From contig BROG01000043.1 in assembly GCA_030159075.1 (NCBI GenBank), positions 1,498,001 through 1,562,000 on the forward strand: 64,000 bases of DNA, given 5' to 3'. Positions 1 through 11,625 of the stretch are shown piece by piece (positions within the stretch are counted from its first letter, which is position 1; every line of letters begins with the position of its first letter). A program made the position numbers and the translations under genes. This stretch comes from Atrina japonica. Lineage: Eukaryota > Mollusca > Bivalvia > Pterioida > Pinnidae. The notes under the pieces are model-generated. The model saw only the letters and a list, made by a program, of their open reading frames with translations. It did no database searches and was not told where the DNA came from.

Positions 1-438
1 GACTGAAATTTTGGTTGCCTGCCATAAAAATCTGGTTACCCACAATGAAAAAAAAAAATTATTTAATTTAGTTTTTTTTAAGTTATTGTTATTTTAATAG
101 ATAAATTTATGTACAATATATATTGTCTCTGAATGATGCAAATGCATCTAAATTAACTGTAAATACATCATTATTATTACTATAATCAATTATTATTATT
201 ATTATTTATGATGTTACTACTATGTGTTTAACTAAATCAATATAAATTACAAAAGTAAGTTTTCACTATTGTTAGATGAAAACAAGAGCTATCCATTTCT
301 ATACTTTCATTAAAACTTTTATGTATAGTATTGAGTAACTATTTTTACTTTTATCATTCACTTACATTCAGATTTTACAACTTCTATACAAATTATAGTT
401 TATAGTGTTATGATTATTTACCATTTCCTGGAATTCAG
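1..438. other. AT-rich non-coding DNA upstream of candidate exon
   Basis: No coding frame is visible. It holds an A-run near 48-58, short ATT/TTA runs around 168-215, and then a pyrimidine-containing stretch leading into the AG at 437-438. This fits an intron whose 3' splice site opens the exon at 439. The first ~50 bases (GGTTGCCTGCC, GGTTACCC) resemble diverged repeat sequence, but no family could be assigned. Confidence 0.4.
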
Positions 439-549
439 GTCCGTTTGGAATTGGTTCTTTTATTTACACACATCCAACTTCCACTTCCTCAACAAACTCA
501 GTATCAGCTGTCAACACACGATGTGTTCTGTGATATTTTTGGCCATGAG
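439..549 (+). CDS. Candidate internal coding exon, unknown protein
   Basis: This 111 bp segment is open over exactly 37 codons. An AG precedes it (437-438, after TTTCCTGGAATTCAG) and a good donor follows (GTAAAT, 550-555), so both ends are phase 0. The peptide begins VRLELVLLFTHIQLPLPQQ and ends DVFCDIFGHE. It is mixed hydrophobic/polar with ordinary amino-acid composition, unlike the low-complexity peptides of the nearby arrays. I do not recognise the family. No ATG or stop is expected in an internal exon. Splice signals and open frame are seen; the coding status is inferred. A possible next exon in matching phase starts at 2,291. The better exon at 5,416 needs a different phase, so at least one exon would be missing between them, or the two belong to different genes. 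Confidence 0.5.
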
Positions 550-694
550 GTAAATACTAACATGTTTAATTGTCAATAAAATAATTATTTAAGTTTTTAA
601 TTGCTTATTGTAATGTATTTTGAACTGAAAATAGAAGGAAAAGGACCAGTTTCGAAATTTAAAAGGGAAAACAGATTTTCAGTAGGGCATCAGC

Positions 695-773
695 ACTCGC
701 CACACGGGCGAGTTCATTATGGATATTTACTCGCCCAAAACGATTTTTTACTCGCCAATGCGAGCGGGCGAGT
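695..773. other. Cluster of inverted ACTCGCC motifs (stem-loop)
   Basis: ACTCGCC occurs at 695-701, 729-735 and 750-756. Its reverse complement GGCGAGT occurs at 707-713 and 767-773. The first pair forms a perfect 7-bp stem with a 5-base loop, and other pairings are possible. The cluster is GC-rich and CpG-containing against a very AT-rich background. A 76-codon frame runs across it, but that frame is probably incidental because the motif order explains the sequence better. Function unknown; it may be the end of a transposable element. Confidence 0.5.
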
Positions 774-857
774 GGATTTTTCGAATCCTGATGAGATATT
801 GCAAGAAAAACAACTTCCCGACAGTAACTAAGTAAAAAGTAACACAACGTACTGGGT

Positions 858-1868
858 ACATGATTTGTATTTTTCATTGGGTATATGATTTGTATTTCTT
901 TGGGTATGATTTATAATTTGCTGGATATATGATTTGTATTTCTTTGGGTATGATTTATAATTTGCTGGATATATGATTTGTATTTCATTGGGCATGATTT
1001 GTAATTTGCTGGATATATGATTTGTATTTCTTTGGGTATGATTTGTAATTTGCTGGATATATGATTTGTATTTCATTGGGCATGATTTGTAATTTGCTGG
1101 ATATATGATTTGTATTTCTTTGGGTATGATTTGTAATTTGCTGGATATATGATTTGTATTTCATTGGGCATGATTTGTATTTCCCCACAAGATATATAAT
1201 TTGTATTTCATTGGCTATATGATTTGTATTTCACCAGGTATATGATTTGTATTGTTCATTGGCTATATGATTTGTATTACATTGAGTAAGATTTGTATTT
1301 CACTGGGTATATGATTTGTATTACATTGAGTAAGATTTGTATTTCACTGGGTATATGATTTGTATTACATTGAGTAAGATTTGTACTACATTGGGTATAT
1401 GATTTGTATTTCACTGGGTATATGATTTGTATTTCATTGGGTATATGATTTGTATTTCACTGGGTATATGATTTGTATTACATTGGGTATATGATTTGTA
1501 TTTCACTAGGTATATGATTTGTATTACATTGGGTATATGATTTGTATTTCACTGGGTATATGATTTGTATTACATTGGGTATATGATTTGTATTTCACTG
1601 GGTATATGATTTGTATTTCACTGGGTATATGATTTGTATTACATTGGGTATATGATTTGTATTTCACTGGGTATATGATTTGTATTACATTGGGTATATG
1701 ATTTGTATTTCACTGGGTATATGATTTGTATTACATTCGGTATATGATTTGTATTTCACTGGGTATATGATTTGTATTACATTGGGTATATGATTTGTAT
1801 TTCACTGGGTATATGATTTGTATTTCATTGGGTATATGATTTATATTTCAATGGGTATGATTTGTATT
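858..1868. repeat. Minisatellite, 44-bp then 23-bp units (~44 short units)
   Basis: The core is GGGTATATGATTTGTATT followed by TCACT or ACATT. In the left third (to ~1,190) the array runs as 44-bp composite units alternating a GGATATATG-type and a shorter GGGTATG-type half. From ~1,200 on it runs as 23-bp units that alternate TTTCACT and TTACATT endings, so the real period is about 46 bp. Its antisense translations give spurious open frames of repeated NHTQRNTNH-type peptides. Confidence 0.95.
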
Positions 1869-2654
1869 GGGTACAAAACCTTTTGATGCCACTTGGAAAT
1901 GTTAAGTTTGCAGGTGAGATAAGAAGGATGCAGTTATCATAAAAGGGTTTATCATTCTAAATATCACTTTGTAGGTTTATATAACACTTCACTTGTACAT
2001 GTATACCATGACGCCATAGTGGGAATAACATGATGATAGATTTCTGTTGTTTCAACACCCAGTACATTTAAGCAGTGCTGTATAATCATTGAAGGTTTCT
2101 GACATAATTGTTTCTTTTCATATTTCATTAATGTTAAGTGATTTATAAAACACAGGGAAGTGATATTCATCTCAGCCAAAATAAATATTGCTTCCCCGGG
2201 GTTGATAAATCAAGGTGTCAACCAATATCAAAAGTCAATAATTGTGTGATATATCATTTTGGACTGTTTCCAACTGTATAACAAATCAAGGTTTTAGCAG
2301 TGATCACAACAGTACAACAATTAACAACTTCAACTCAACCTGATGAAGTGTTGCCATCTGTAACATCAATGGTTTTAAATATCTGCATCATACAAACATG
2401 ACAGTGTTATATACATGTTGATTTTTGTAGTGGCGGTGTTTGTAAATCATCTGTTGACATTTACTTAATTATTAGGTAATAACCAAGTTATGTTATGGAT
2501 ATTTTGGGCTACAATCAAAATATTATTCCTTGTTATCAGGGATGTCATGGGAACATTGTTACCCTCACCATAGGGACCCCAAGTATCATATTTTACCATG
2601 ACTTGACTAATGACATTTAGGGGCAAAATTTAGAGTGTTGCCCAAATTCCTATA
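1869..2654. other. Largely unique AT-rich DNA with two weak open frames
   Basis: On the minus strand 1,964-2,179 is open for 71 codons (starts MAEMNITSLCF, ends EVLYKPTK), without convincing splice context. On the plus strand 2,291 to about 2,400 is open for 36 codons after a weak acceptor (AAATCAAG), in phase 0, matching the exit phase of the exon at 439-549. Its peptide begins VLAVITTVQQLTTSTQPDEV. Neither is recognised. The plus-strand candidate is the only visible one that continues the first exon, but its polypyrimidine tract is poor and no strong donor follows. Confidence 0.25.
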
Positions 2655-3425
2655 AAATAATGATAAAGGCCTGATATTGTCAACTGACACATATTTGATG
2701 TGTGATAACTTTTATTGCCAACAGTCAAACATTAAAATATGTATGATAACTTCTATTGTCAACTGACAAACATTTGATATGTGTGATAACTTCTACTTTT
2801 ATCTTCACCTGATAAACATTTGATATGTGTGACAACTTTTACTTCTATAGTCAACAGTCAAACATTTGATATGTGTGATAACTTCTATTTTTATTGTCTA
2901 CTGTTAAACATTTGATATGTGTAATAACTTTTACTTCTATTGTTAACTGCCAAACATTTGATATGTGTAATAACTTTTACTTCTATTGTTAACTGCCAAA
3001 CATTGATATGATATTTGTCTATTGTTAACTGCCAAACATTTTATGTTCTTTTTCAATTGTTAACTGCCAAACATTTGATATGTGTGATAACTTCTATTTT
3101 TATTGTCTACTGTTAAACATTTAATATGTGTAATAACTGTTACTTCTATTGTTAACTGCCAAACATTTGATATGTGTGATAACTTCTGTTACATCTATTG
3201 CCAAACATTTGATATGTGTGATAACTTTTACTTCTATTGTGACTGTCAAATGTGATCAGTGTGATAACTTCTACTGTCAAGTGATAAATATTTTATATGT
3301 GTCATAATGTCTATTGTCAACTGTCAAACATTTGATATGTGATGACTTCTATTGTCAACTGTCAAACATTTGATATATGTGATGACTTCTATTGTCAACT
3401 GTCAAACATTGATATATGTGATGTT
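2655..3425. repeat. Degenerate minisatellite, ~37-46 bp units
   Basis: The unit carries ACATTTGATATGTGTGATAA, then CTTCTATTGT, then CAACTGTCAA. Lengths vary from about 37 to 46 bp because an internal TTTTACTTCTATT block is present or absent. Roughly 18 units are seen. The most regular short units are at the right end (3,300-3,420), next to the TIR element that starts at 3,460. Confidence 0.9.
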
Positions 3426-3459
3426 AAAATATTCATGAATGATTCTCTTTATGTGAATG

Positions 3460-4861
3460 TACCGTATTCGGCCGTGTATAATCCGCACTCTTTTCACTCT
3501 AAAATTTGTCTCAGGCATGGGGGTGCGGATAATACAGTACTACAGAATCTTAGGACATTTTTTCAGGAACTTTGAGATTCGATGTGGGTGGTAAGCCTTT
3601 TTTTTTTCTAATTGTTACGAGTCAATGTATATCATCATTTATGTCTACAGTGACGGTGAATAAATTATAAATGAATCTTGTTGTCTTTTATTTTTGTGTG
3701 TTTCAGTTTACAAATAGGCTAGACTACACAGGCACTAATTCCCTTGATTGAGGGTGTTGTGATCGGGTGGATTGCATAAACGCAAGTGCCTGTGCAATAG
3801 CCTAGTTGCGATGTTTGGCGAGGAAACAGAATAACAGTTGTTGCTTATCTTCTCATGAAGTTTTGTTATTATTGAAAAATAAAAACAATCTCAACAAGAA
3901 TTCTAATAATTATTTCACGCTGGTGAACACGAAGCGAACAGCCATGTTGTATATGGGCTAAATGGAAGAGCAAATATGAGTAACTTGCTGTTTCATATTT
4001 TATGTAGTTTTGCGTTGTTTGTTTTGAGACGATGACATACATTAATAATAAAACAATGTTTTCTGGGTGTTTTGTTCTGTGGAGGAATGTTATTTTACAC
4101 ATTTCGTACAAAAGGTATATACCAGTAACTCTCTTACTATTCTACAGTGTAGTACTAAGTTATGGAATGCTAATTATACAGGTAAGTACGATGAGTTAAT
4201 TTCTTGACTATGATAAAAGGTGTAAAATAAATACACCAAGGTAATTAATGTTTGTAGTATATGTCTCCATTCATAATCAATGATGCGTGTAACAGACAAC
4301 AGTATACTTGGATCTGTATATATATCCCTTTGTTTCAATAATTACGCTAACACGCGTATTTGGATATATATAGATCGCTTGTGTACAAGTGCTCTCCCGC
4401 TAATTTTTGTTACAAACTTTTATTTGCCGATTTCCGCAAATATAATATCTATTTCAAATGTTGTTCTAATACATACTATTAATTAAATATAGGCTATCAG
4501 CAAAAGCAAATGATTTCGCTGTAATTAACGGAATTAATTTTACAAAGACTTCGACTGATGTTTTGAATTTCTTTTGTTATTTATTTCAAATCATTTTTGC
4601 TTATATCCCTTATCTAATATCTCGACTATATAATATCTATAATAAATATTTATCTATTTCTTCCAAATACCGATCTGCGAATTTTTGAAATATTTCCGAT
4701 CGTCATACTGTTATACACAATAATAATCAATCTCGCCGACGATTTTCGGCCATTGGAAAATAGTTTAATACGCACGAAGTCCTTTTTTCTCCGAGTTCTG
4801 ATGCTGAAATGGGGGGTGCGGATAATACGTAAATGTGGATTATACACGGCCGAATACGGTA
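3460..4861. mobile_element. Non-autonomous TIR DNA transposon, ~1.4 kb
   Basis: The left end reads TACCGTATTCGGCCGTGTAT (3,460 on). The right end is its near-perfect reverse complement, ending CGGCCGAATACGGTA at 4,861. Both ends have a subterminal GGGTGCGGATAATAC block (near 3,520 and 4,815), giving complex ~30-bp TIRs. The termini include TA, consistent with a TA target as in Tc1/mariner/pogo-type elements. The superfamily is inferred, not shown. No transposase frame survives; the longest internal frames are short and unrecognisable. A nested inverted repeat lies at 3,713-3,805. Confidence 0.8.
3713..3805. repeat. Short inverted repeat inside the 1.4 kb element
   Basis: TAGGCTAGACTACACAGGCAC on the left pairs imperfectly with GTGCCTGTGCAATAGCCTA on the right, giving ~20-bp arms around a ~50-bp spacer. 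It could be a small MITE inserted in the larger element or part of its internal structure. Confidence 0.6.
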
Positions 4862-5415
4862 AGTGTTTTTTAAACATAACTTGTTTAATTATTTATGTTT
4901 TGTTTTCTGTGTAGCATTCATATATTTGTTGTTATAAATCAGAAATTTGCTGATATAGAATTGTCTAGCCCTTGTCAAAAAGCATCAAGTTAATGTTATG
5001 TGATTTATCAATTTACTCCTAATACCTTATAAAATATATCAAGAGTTTACAGTCATTGTCAGTTGTAAATAAAGTATGATATATATATTTTACAAATAGA
5101 ATATGACATGCAACCAAAATATACATATAGCTTGTAATAAAAAAAAAACATGGCAGAAATAATATACAAGTCAAAAGAACTATTGTAACTAAAGCAATCT
5201 AATGAAGAATGTTTATTCATAAATTTGTCAAAATTGACCAGTAATTGTACTAGCAGTATCTTATATATTACCTTATACTGTATGTCTAACTTTTACACGT
5301 ATGTCACTGTCTATGACGTGCAGTGGTTAAAATCATCAAAATGAACAGTGTTAGTTCAGGGCAGACAACTCTTGCTAGCAGTTTCTAATATACATATTAT
5401 ACATTTTTTGCCTAG
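4862..5415. other. AT-rich non-coding DNA before the second candidate exon
   Basis: No repeat structure or coding frame stands out. It ends in a T-rich tract, ATTTTTTGCCTAG (5,403-5,415), that makes a convincing 3' splice site for the exon at 5,416. Confidence 0.5.
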
Positions 5416-5584
5416 GTGGGTGGAAGATATGTGGAGATTTGTTCCACCACGGAAAATCATGTTGCCCAGGGAAATGGACAATAGATTGCTTACTATATCA
5501 AAGTCTGAAGAAATACCAGTGCCAAGGAAAACACATGTTGCCTACAGTATATTACATATGATAGTAAAGTGTGACTCCTGCTAG
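5416..5584 (+). CDS. Candidate last (or internal) coding exon, unknown protein
   Basis: A good acceptor (T-tract plus CCTAG, ending 5,415) opens a frame beginning xWVEDMWRFVPPRKIMLPRE, continuing through a charged segment (SKSEEIPVPRK) and ending HMIVKCDSC before TAG at 5,582-5,584. The composition is that of a real globular protein. Entry is after two bases of a codon (the first base, G, completes it). Alternatively the exon stops at 5,563, where a GTAAAG donor follows ATGATA and leaves phase 0. The protein family is not recognised. The exon at 439-549 ends in phase 0, so the two cannot be joined directly. No AATAAA poly(A) signal is obvious in 5,585-5,764, and the 43-bp minisatellite starts at once after that. 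Confidence 0.5.
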
Positions 5585-5764
5585 ACAGACAGACACAGGA
5601 CAAAGTGTTACCTAGCAGACATGGAATCGAAAAATGCTCAGTTCTCAATGATTTATATCAACATATTTCAAACACATCAACTGGAAAATAGATTTGATAT
5701 TGAACTGTCACTTGCATCACATTACAGTCATCATTTATTGTAACGAGAATGATAGCACATACTC

Positions 5765-7870
5765 AATACAGACTAGGGTTCCAAGTGGTGCTAAACATGA
5801 CTGTGAGACATGAGACTGGTGTTCCTGACTGTGAGTCATGAGAGAGTGGTGCTAAACATGCTAAACATGACTGTGAGACATGAGACTGGTGTTTTCTGAG
5901 GTGTTCTGAGACATGAGTGGTGCTAAACATGACTGTAAACTGAGTGGTGCTAAATGTGACATGTGGTGTGACTGTGAGACATGAGACTGGTGTTCTGAGT
6001 GGTGCTAAACTGGTGACATGAGACTGGTGTTCTGAGTGGTGCTAAACATGACTGTGAGACATGAGACTGGTGTTCTGAGTGGTGCTAAACATGACTGTGA
6101 GACATGAGAGTGGTGCTAACTGTGACATGACTGAGTGGTGTGAGTCATGAGACTGACTGTTCTGAGTGGTGCTAAACACTGTGAGACTGGTGAGACATGA
6201 GCTAAACTGGTGTGTTCTGAGTGAGTGCTAAAACATGACTGTGAGACATGAGACTGGTGTTCTGAGTGGTGCTGAGTGGTGCTAAAAAACATGACTGTGA
6301 GACATGAGACTGGTGGTGTTCTGAGTGCTAAACATGGTGCTAAACATGACTGTGAGGCATGAGAGTGGGGCTAAAACATGACTGTGAGACTGGGGCTAAA
6401 CATGACTGTGTTGAGACTGAGACTGGTGTTCTGAGTGGGTGCTAAACTTGACTGTGAGACATGAGACTGGTGTTCTGAGTGGTGCTAAACATGGGCTGAC
6501 TGTGAGACATGAGATGACTGTGACTGGTGTTCTGACATGATGACTGGTGTTCTGGTGAGTGGTGCTATGAGAACATGCTACACATGACTGTGAGGTCATG
6601 AGACTGTGAGTCATGAGACTGAGTCATGAGACTGGTGTTCTGGTGTTCTGAGTGGTGCTGAGAAACATGACTGGTGTGAGTCTAAACATGACTGAGACAT
6701 GAGACTGGTGTTCTGAGTGGTGCTAAACATGACTGTGAGACATGAGACTGGTGTTCTGAGTGGGGCTAAACATGACTGTGAGACATGAGACTGGTGTTCT
6801 GAGTGGTGCTAAACATGACTGTGAGACATGAGACTGGTGTTCTGAGTGGTGCTAAACATGACTGTGAGACATGAGACTGGTGTTCTGTGTGGTGCTAAAC
6901 ATGACTGTGAGTCATGAGACTGGTGTTCTGAGTGGTGTTAAACATGACTGTGAGACATGAGACTGGTGTTCTGAGTGGTGCTACACATGACTGTGAGACA
7001 TGAGACTGGTGTTCTGAGTGGTGCTACACATGACTGTGAGTCATGAGACTGGTGTTCTGAGTGGTGCTAAACATGACTGTGAGACATGAGAGTGCTGCTA
7101 AAACATGACTGTGAGACAAACTGTGAGTCATGAGACTGGTGTTCTGAGTGGTGCTAAACATGACTGTGAGTCATGAGACTGGTGTTCTGAGTGGTGCTAA
7201 ACATGACTGTGAGTCATGAGACTGGTGTTCTGAGTGGTGCTAAACATGACTGTGAGGTCATGAGACTGGTGTTCTGTGTGTGGGGCTAAACATGACTGTG
7301 AGACATGAGACAGACATGAGACTGGTGTTCTGAGTGGGGGCTAAACATGACTGTGACTGTGAGTCATGAGACTGTGAGACATGAGAATGGTGTTCTGAGT
7401 GGGGCTAAACATGACTGTGAGACATGAGGACTGGTGTTCTGAGTGGGGCTAAACATGACTGTGAGACATGGTGTCATGAGACTGGTGTTCTGAGTTCTGA
7501 GGGGGAGACTGGTGTTCTGAGTGGTGCTAAACATGACTGTGAGTCATGAGACTGGTGTTCTGAGTGGTGCTAAACATGACTGTGAGACATGAGACTGGTG
7601 TTCTGAGTGGTGCTAAACATGACTGTGAGACATGAGACTGGTGTTCTGAGTGGTGCTAAACATGACTGTGAGACTGGTGTTCTGAGTGGTGCTAAACATG
7701 ACTGTGAGACATGAGACTGGTGTTCTGAGGGGTGCTACATGAGACTGGTGTTCTGAGTGGGGCTAAACATGACTGTGAGACATGAGACTGGTGTTCTGAG
7801 TGGGGCTAAACATGACTGTGAGTCATGAGACTGGTGTTCTGAGTGGGGCTAGACATGACTGACAGTCATG
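5765..7870. repeat. 43-bp minisatellite, ~48 units
   Basis: The unit is built from ACTGTGAGACATGAGACTGG, TGTTCTGAGTGGTGCTAAAC and ATG (43 bp). The right part (about 6,690-7,870) is regular, with A/T variation in GAGACATGAG versus GAGTCATGAG and GTGCT versus GGGCT. The left part (5,765-6,690) is scrambled by many partial units and short insertions or deletions. It is non-coding; the short antisense frame at 6,396-6,614 is a by-product. Confidence 0.95.
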
Positions 7871-7947
7871 AAGATTTGTCACCTGCTCAAGTGATTTCTC
7901 TAGACCAATCCTATTCCTTTATTTATCATGTCAAAAATGCGGGGTAT

Positions 7948-8035
7948 ACCATATAAGCTGGAATTTTAGCGAGGATTTAATTTGGGCGTTATTAGCAGGG
8001 TGATTTTAATCGCTAAAATTGAATATGGCTAACGA
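7948..8035. repeat. Short hairpin repeat fragment
   Basis: GGAATTTTAGCGAGG on the left faces TCGCTAAAATTG on the right around a TTGGGCGTTATTAGC centre. The wording (TTTAGCG, GGGCGTT) recurs at 16,535-16,650, so this is probably a fragment of an interspersed MITE-like family. Confidence 0.5.
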
Positions 8036-8454
8036 ATTATTCCTCATCAGAGTTGTCTTATATATAAATATATTGTACTATACGATTAACACAGCAAAGC
8101 AGACATCTTTCTATGTGCTAAACGGATCCAAAAAAAGGGGAACTAATGAACTTGGTAAATAGTAATCAGTGGTCATTTCTCTGAGTGTACAAAATTTAAT
8201 GTAGTTATGAGTTACTGTTCTGACTGAAGTGATTTGCTATAATCTATGCTGTGTATATAAATTAGGATGTACAGTCTGATACAAGTAAATTTCATTTACA
8301 CTTTTCTGATATATTTAATATTTTTCTGGTAATTATAAAATCACTTCTCACTAAAATTATTTACCATTTTTAAGAACAAAATGCTTAATTTAAAAATATT
8401 ATGTTGAAAGTCTTTAATAACAGCAAACATTGAAATATTTATAAAGTAGAAAAT

Positions 8455-8840
8455 ACAAAATGGTTGTGAAGGCAGACCATATAGCTTGCCTGTTTTATGT
8501 TTGTTATAAGTCTTTAACTTGCCCACAATGGACTGAAACAAAAAAGCTTAACACAGTACTATTCATATAGTCAATGACTAAGTCCAGGAAGCAGAAAATA
8601 TGAACAAAAAAAGCTTAGTACAGTACTATTAATATAGTAATTTGGGTCAAATTTAGGTCACAGCCACCAGCATCGCATGCCTTGCTAAGTAATAACAATA
8701 GACAATGTGTATGTGAAGTGACAGCAGCTGCAGTACTTTGCCAACAATGGAGCTAAAGGTTTAACACGGAAAAAGGATGACGCCATAGAAATGACATCAA
8801 AAGCTCTTCTGTTCTTCAAATAGGCGAGCTAAAAACAGAC
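8455..8840 (+). repeat. Interspersed repeat, family A, copy 1
   Basis: It shares long blocks with 23,800-24,080: GGCAGACCATATAGCTTGCC, TGCCCACAATGGACTGAAAC, a CAGCAGCTGCAGTA-like block, and AAAGCTCTTCTGTTCTTC followed by a GGCGAGCTAAAAAC end. AGCTTGCC near the left and GGCGAGCT at the right make diverged inverted ends. In this copy the segment containing CCCACAATGG and AGTACAGTACTATT is partly repeated. No protein is coded. Confidence 0.75.
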
Positions 8841-11437
8841 CAAAACCAAAGATTATCAGTGTATTTTTATCTTTTAGTGATTGTTAAATTTGGCTAGTTT
8901 AATAATCATTTAGAAATAGCAAAAATATCTAAAAATATTGGGAACAGGATACTGGAATGCGTGATTATTGATGTGCATAAAAACATATGGTCAGACGATA
9001 GTCTTATAATAAAAATTACACATCTATTTTAAATATTAGAAATAATTTATCTCTGAAAAGAATAGAAAATTATATTTCTGTAGAAATATTTATAAAACCA
9101 ATTTTGGAGTACCGGTATTAAATATCAACCAAAAGAGTCCAGTAGATCACTTTCGACTCAGACAAGATATGTACCAGGGCTTCCAAGGTCTGGAAAACAA
9201 AAGAAAAATATGTTCCTACCTGTAACATTTCCTGGAAGTGGACAAGAATCTACATAATCATCTCAATATATTTCCCATAATTCAAATTTTCATCCCACGG
9301 AAGATCATTTCATATAAACATATTAGTCATAATATGAGGCGAAATACTTAGCCATGATAGTCAGTCTGGTAGAGCTGTGCAGAACAAACATATGTTCTAA
9401 AAGAGGCGGAAAGTACAAAATTCAATTCTACAAACTAATGAATTTTCCCACACAATTCAATACATCTGTACTTCTTCATTAACGCAGCATTAGCAACCAC
9501 TACAACGTGATTTTTTTCTTAAAGTGATAAAATATCCTTATATAAAGATACAAACTTCTCATTAATTACACTTGTACATATTGGCTTGTTTGAAAGTTTT
9601 AAGAATTTGAAAATAACAAAAATTATTCGTGAGTATGTATAAAAAAAAAAAAAAGAAATGGTATTGTGGGCAATATTCATACCAACCTTACGGTTTATTT
9701 CTCCTATTCAATCATTTGAAAAATCATAGAGGAGAAGGAGAAAAAGTTTGTTGGAATAGCAGGAATTCTTGTATAAACAATCAATTAAGTATAATTAGCT
9801 TGTAAAAAACACCAAGCTTAAATACCTCAGGTAATCACAGGTAAAACGAGAAAAGTGGTCATAAACTGAAGAAAAGTTTATTTGCATATATTCGCATATA
9901 TATATATTTACTGTTAATCATTTAGAGAGTGTAAAAGGAAGGCAATTGGATTAAAGTTTAAACAGATTCTAACGTTGAAAGAGCATATAGATACTCGGGT
10001 CAACAACAACAATTTATTATTCATATTGAATTTAACTAAATATTTCAATTTACTTGAATACTAAAATCTTACTAAATTTACCATGAAATTGAAAAATTAA
10101 AGATGTGTAAAAGAGAAAAAAATATTAATATTTGCCAGAATATACCTAAATTTTGCTAAATAAATTGTATTGGAATTGGAATTTACCTTAGCTAATATCA
10201 AAATTATAATAAATTTAAAACTTAGATTTTGCTAAAAATTGGAATTTACCTCTATATTAAAAAATTACTAAAATTACCATGAATAAAGATGTTTTAGCAA
10301 GAACAAATATTAAAATTTACATGAACACACACAGCTTGGGAGACTCAAAATGATGTTATGGTCATTGTGTTATATTAGAATGTTTAAAATTTAGTATTTC
10401 TTAATTTGTTATAACAAATTTTAAAATATACTAAATTCTGAATATTCTAATGTAACAGTTGGATTTGGAATGCAGAAAATAAATAACTAGACTTACCTGG
10501 AAGAAATATCATCTCAGTTTGATTTCTAAATATTTGGAAGTATGATAATTTTTAAAGTCAATGGCTTGATTGATTGATTGATTGATTTATTTTTTTTTTT
10601 TTTTGAGATTTGAACATTTATTACCAAAATATTTGCATACCCAAATATTTATTGGTAGGTTTTTATCTTCATATTATACCTTTTTCATTAATTGATAAGA
10701 TATAACAACGATTGATGACTGATTAGTTAAAAAAAATGAGATTTGATCAAGAAAAATCAAATCTGCTTTTAAAAAGAAAAAAAGAACATTATTGAGGTTA
10801 TTTTCATAGCTGACATTATATTAAATTCAATTCAATGTGCTACAAGAAGATATTATTATCTTTGTATAAAATATTATGTAAATGAAATAAAACATCGTTT
10901 TTGTATTGAAATCATCACAAATTTAAGATACATGTATAACACTGTATTGTATGTGGAGTGCGGACGTCATATAGAAGACACCACGATCTCGCTTCGATAT
11001 TTCTCAGCTAAATTTTTAGAGTAAAATCATTGAGGATTGATACAGAAGCTGCATGCAATTAATATAACATCAATGATGTTAATCTTTGATAACTGTATAT
11101 AGGACAGAACATATGGATAGGATTATAGCTGTGGATGTTTAGTCTTTAGATATACAGGTAATCAATCTGTATATTAGGTACCTGCCCTCGGTACAGGTCA
11201 TTGTGTAATTACCATCGGCGCACGTCCGATAATGACACCTCTGTATGGTCTAATGACATTTATTAATAAACAGGGTTATTAGTCCTTGTTCTTCATGACT
11301 ATTTGGAAGATATAGGGGACTTACATAACCTAGAATAGATGTCTTAATACTTCAGTGATACATTGTATGTAGGCACCAGAAATTTCAAGCTATTTTTTGT
11401 CGCCAATTAATAGACTGAAAATTACGATTTAGAACAT
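8841..11437. other. Unique AT-rich non-coding DNA
   Basis: I see no gene, recognisable repeat family or conserved motif over most of this stretch. A (TTGA)n/T-run sits at about 10,567-10,606. Longest frames are short and AT-driven. Intergenic or intronic DNA. Confidence 0.5.
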
Positions 11438-11625
11438 TTAATCCTGATAAAAACGTCTACCGATCGCCGGAAAATGGACAAGAAGTGGTAGAAATACTGG
11501 AAATTCGGTTGAAAATTAGAAAAATCGGTAGAAATCGGTAGATTTTTTCTCGGCGTTAGACAAGCGGTAGATGAATAGAAAAATCGGTAGACTATTGCCG
11601 AAATCGGTAGACTTGACAGGTATGT
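11438..11625. repeat. Short CGGTAGA-motif repeat cluster
   Basis: AATCGGTAGA-like words recur at least five times, mixed with GATCGCCGGAAAA and TTGCCGAAATCGG. The cluster is CpG-rich against its surroundings. It resembles the ACTCGCC cluster at 695-773 in layout, though not in motif. Origin unknown. Confidence 0.5.

Noticed and set aside
1964..2179. 71-codon minus-strand frame as a gene
   Set aside because: No promoter, acceptor/donor pair or family resemblance; kept only as a note within the region entry.
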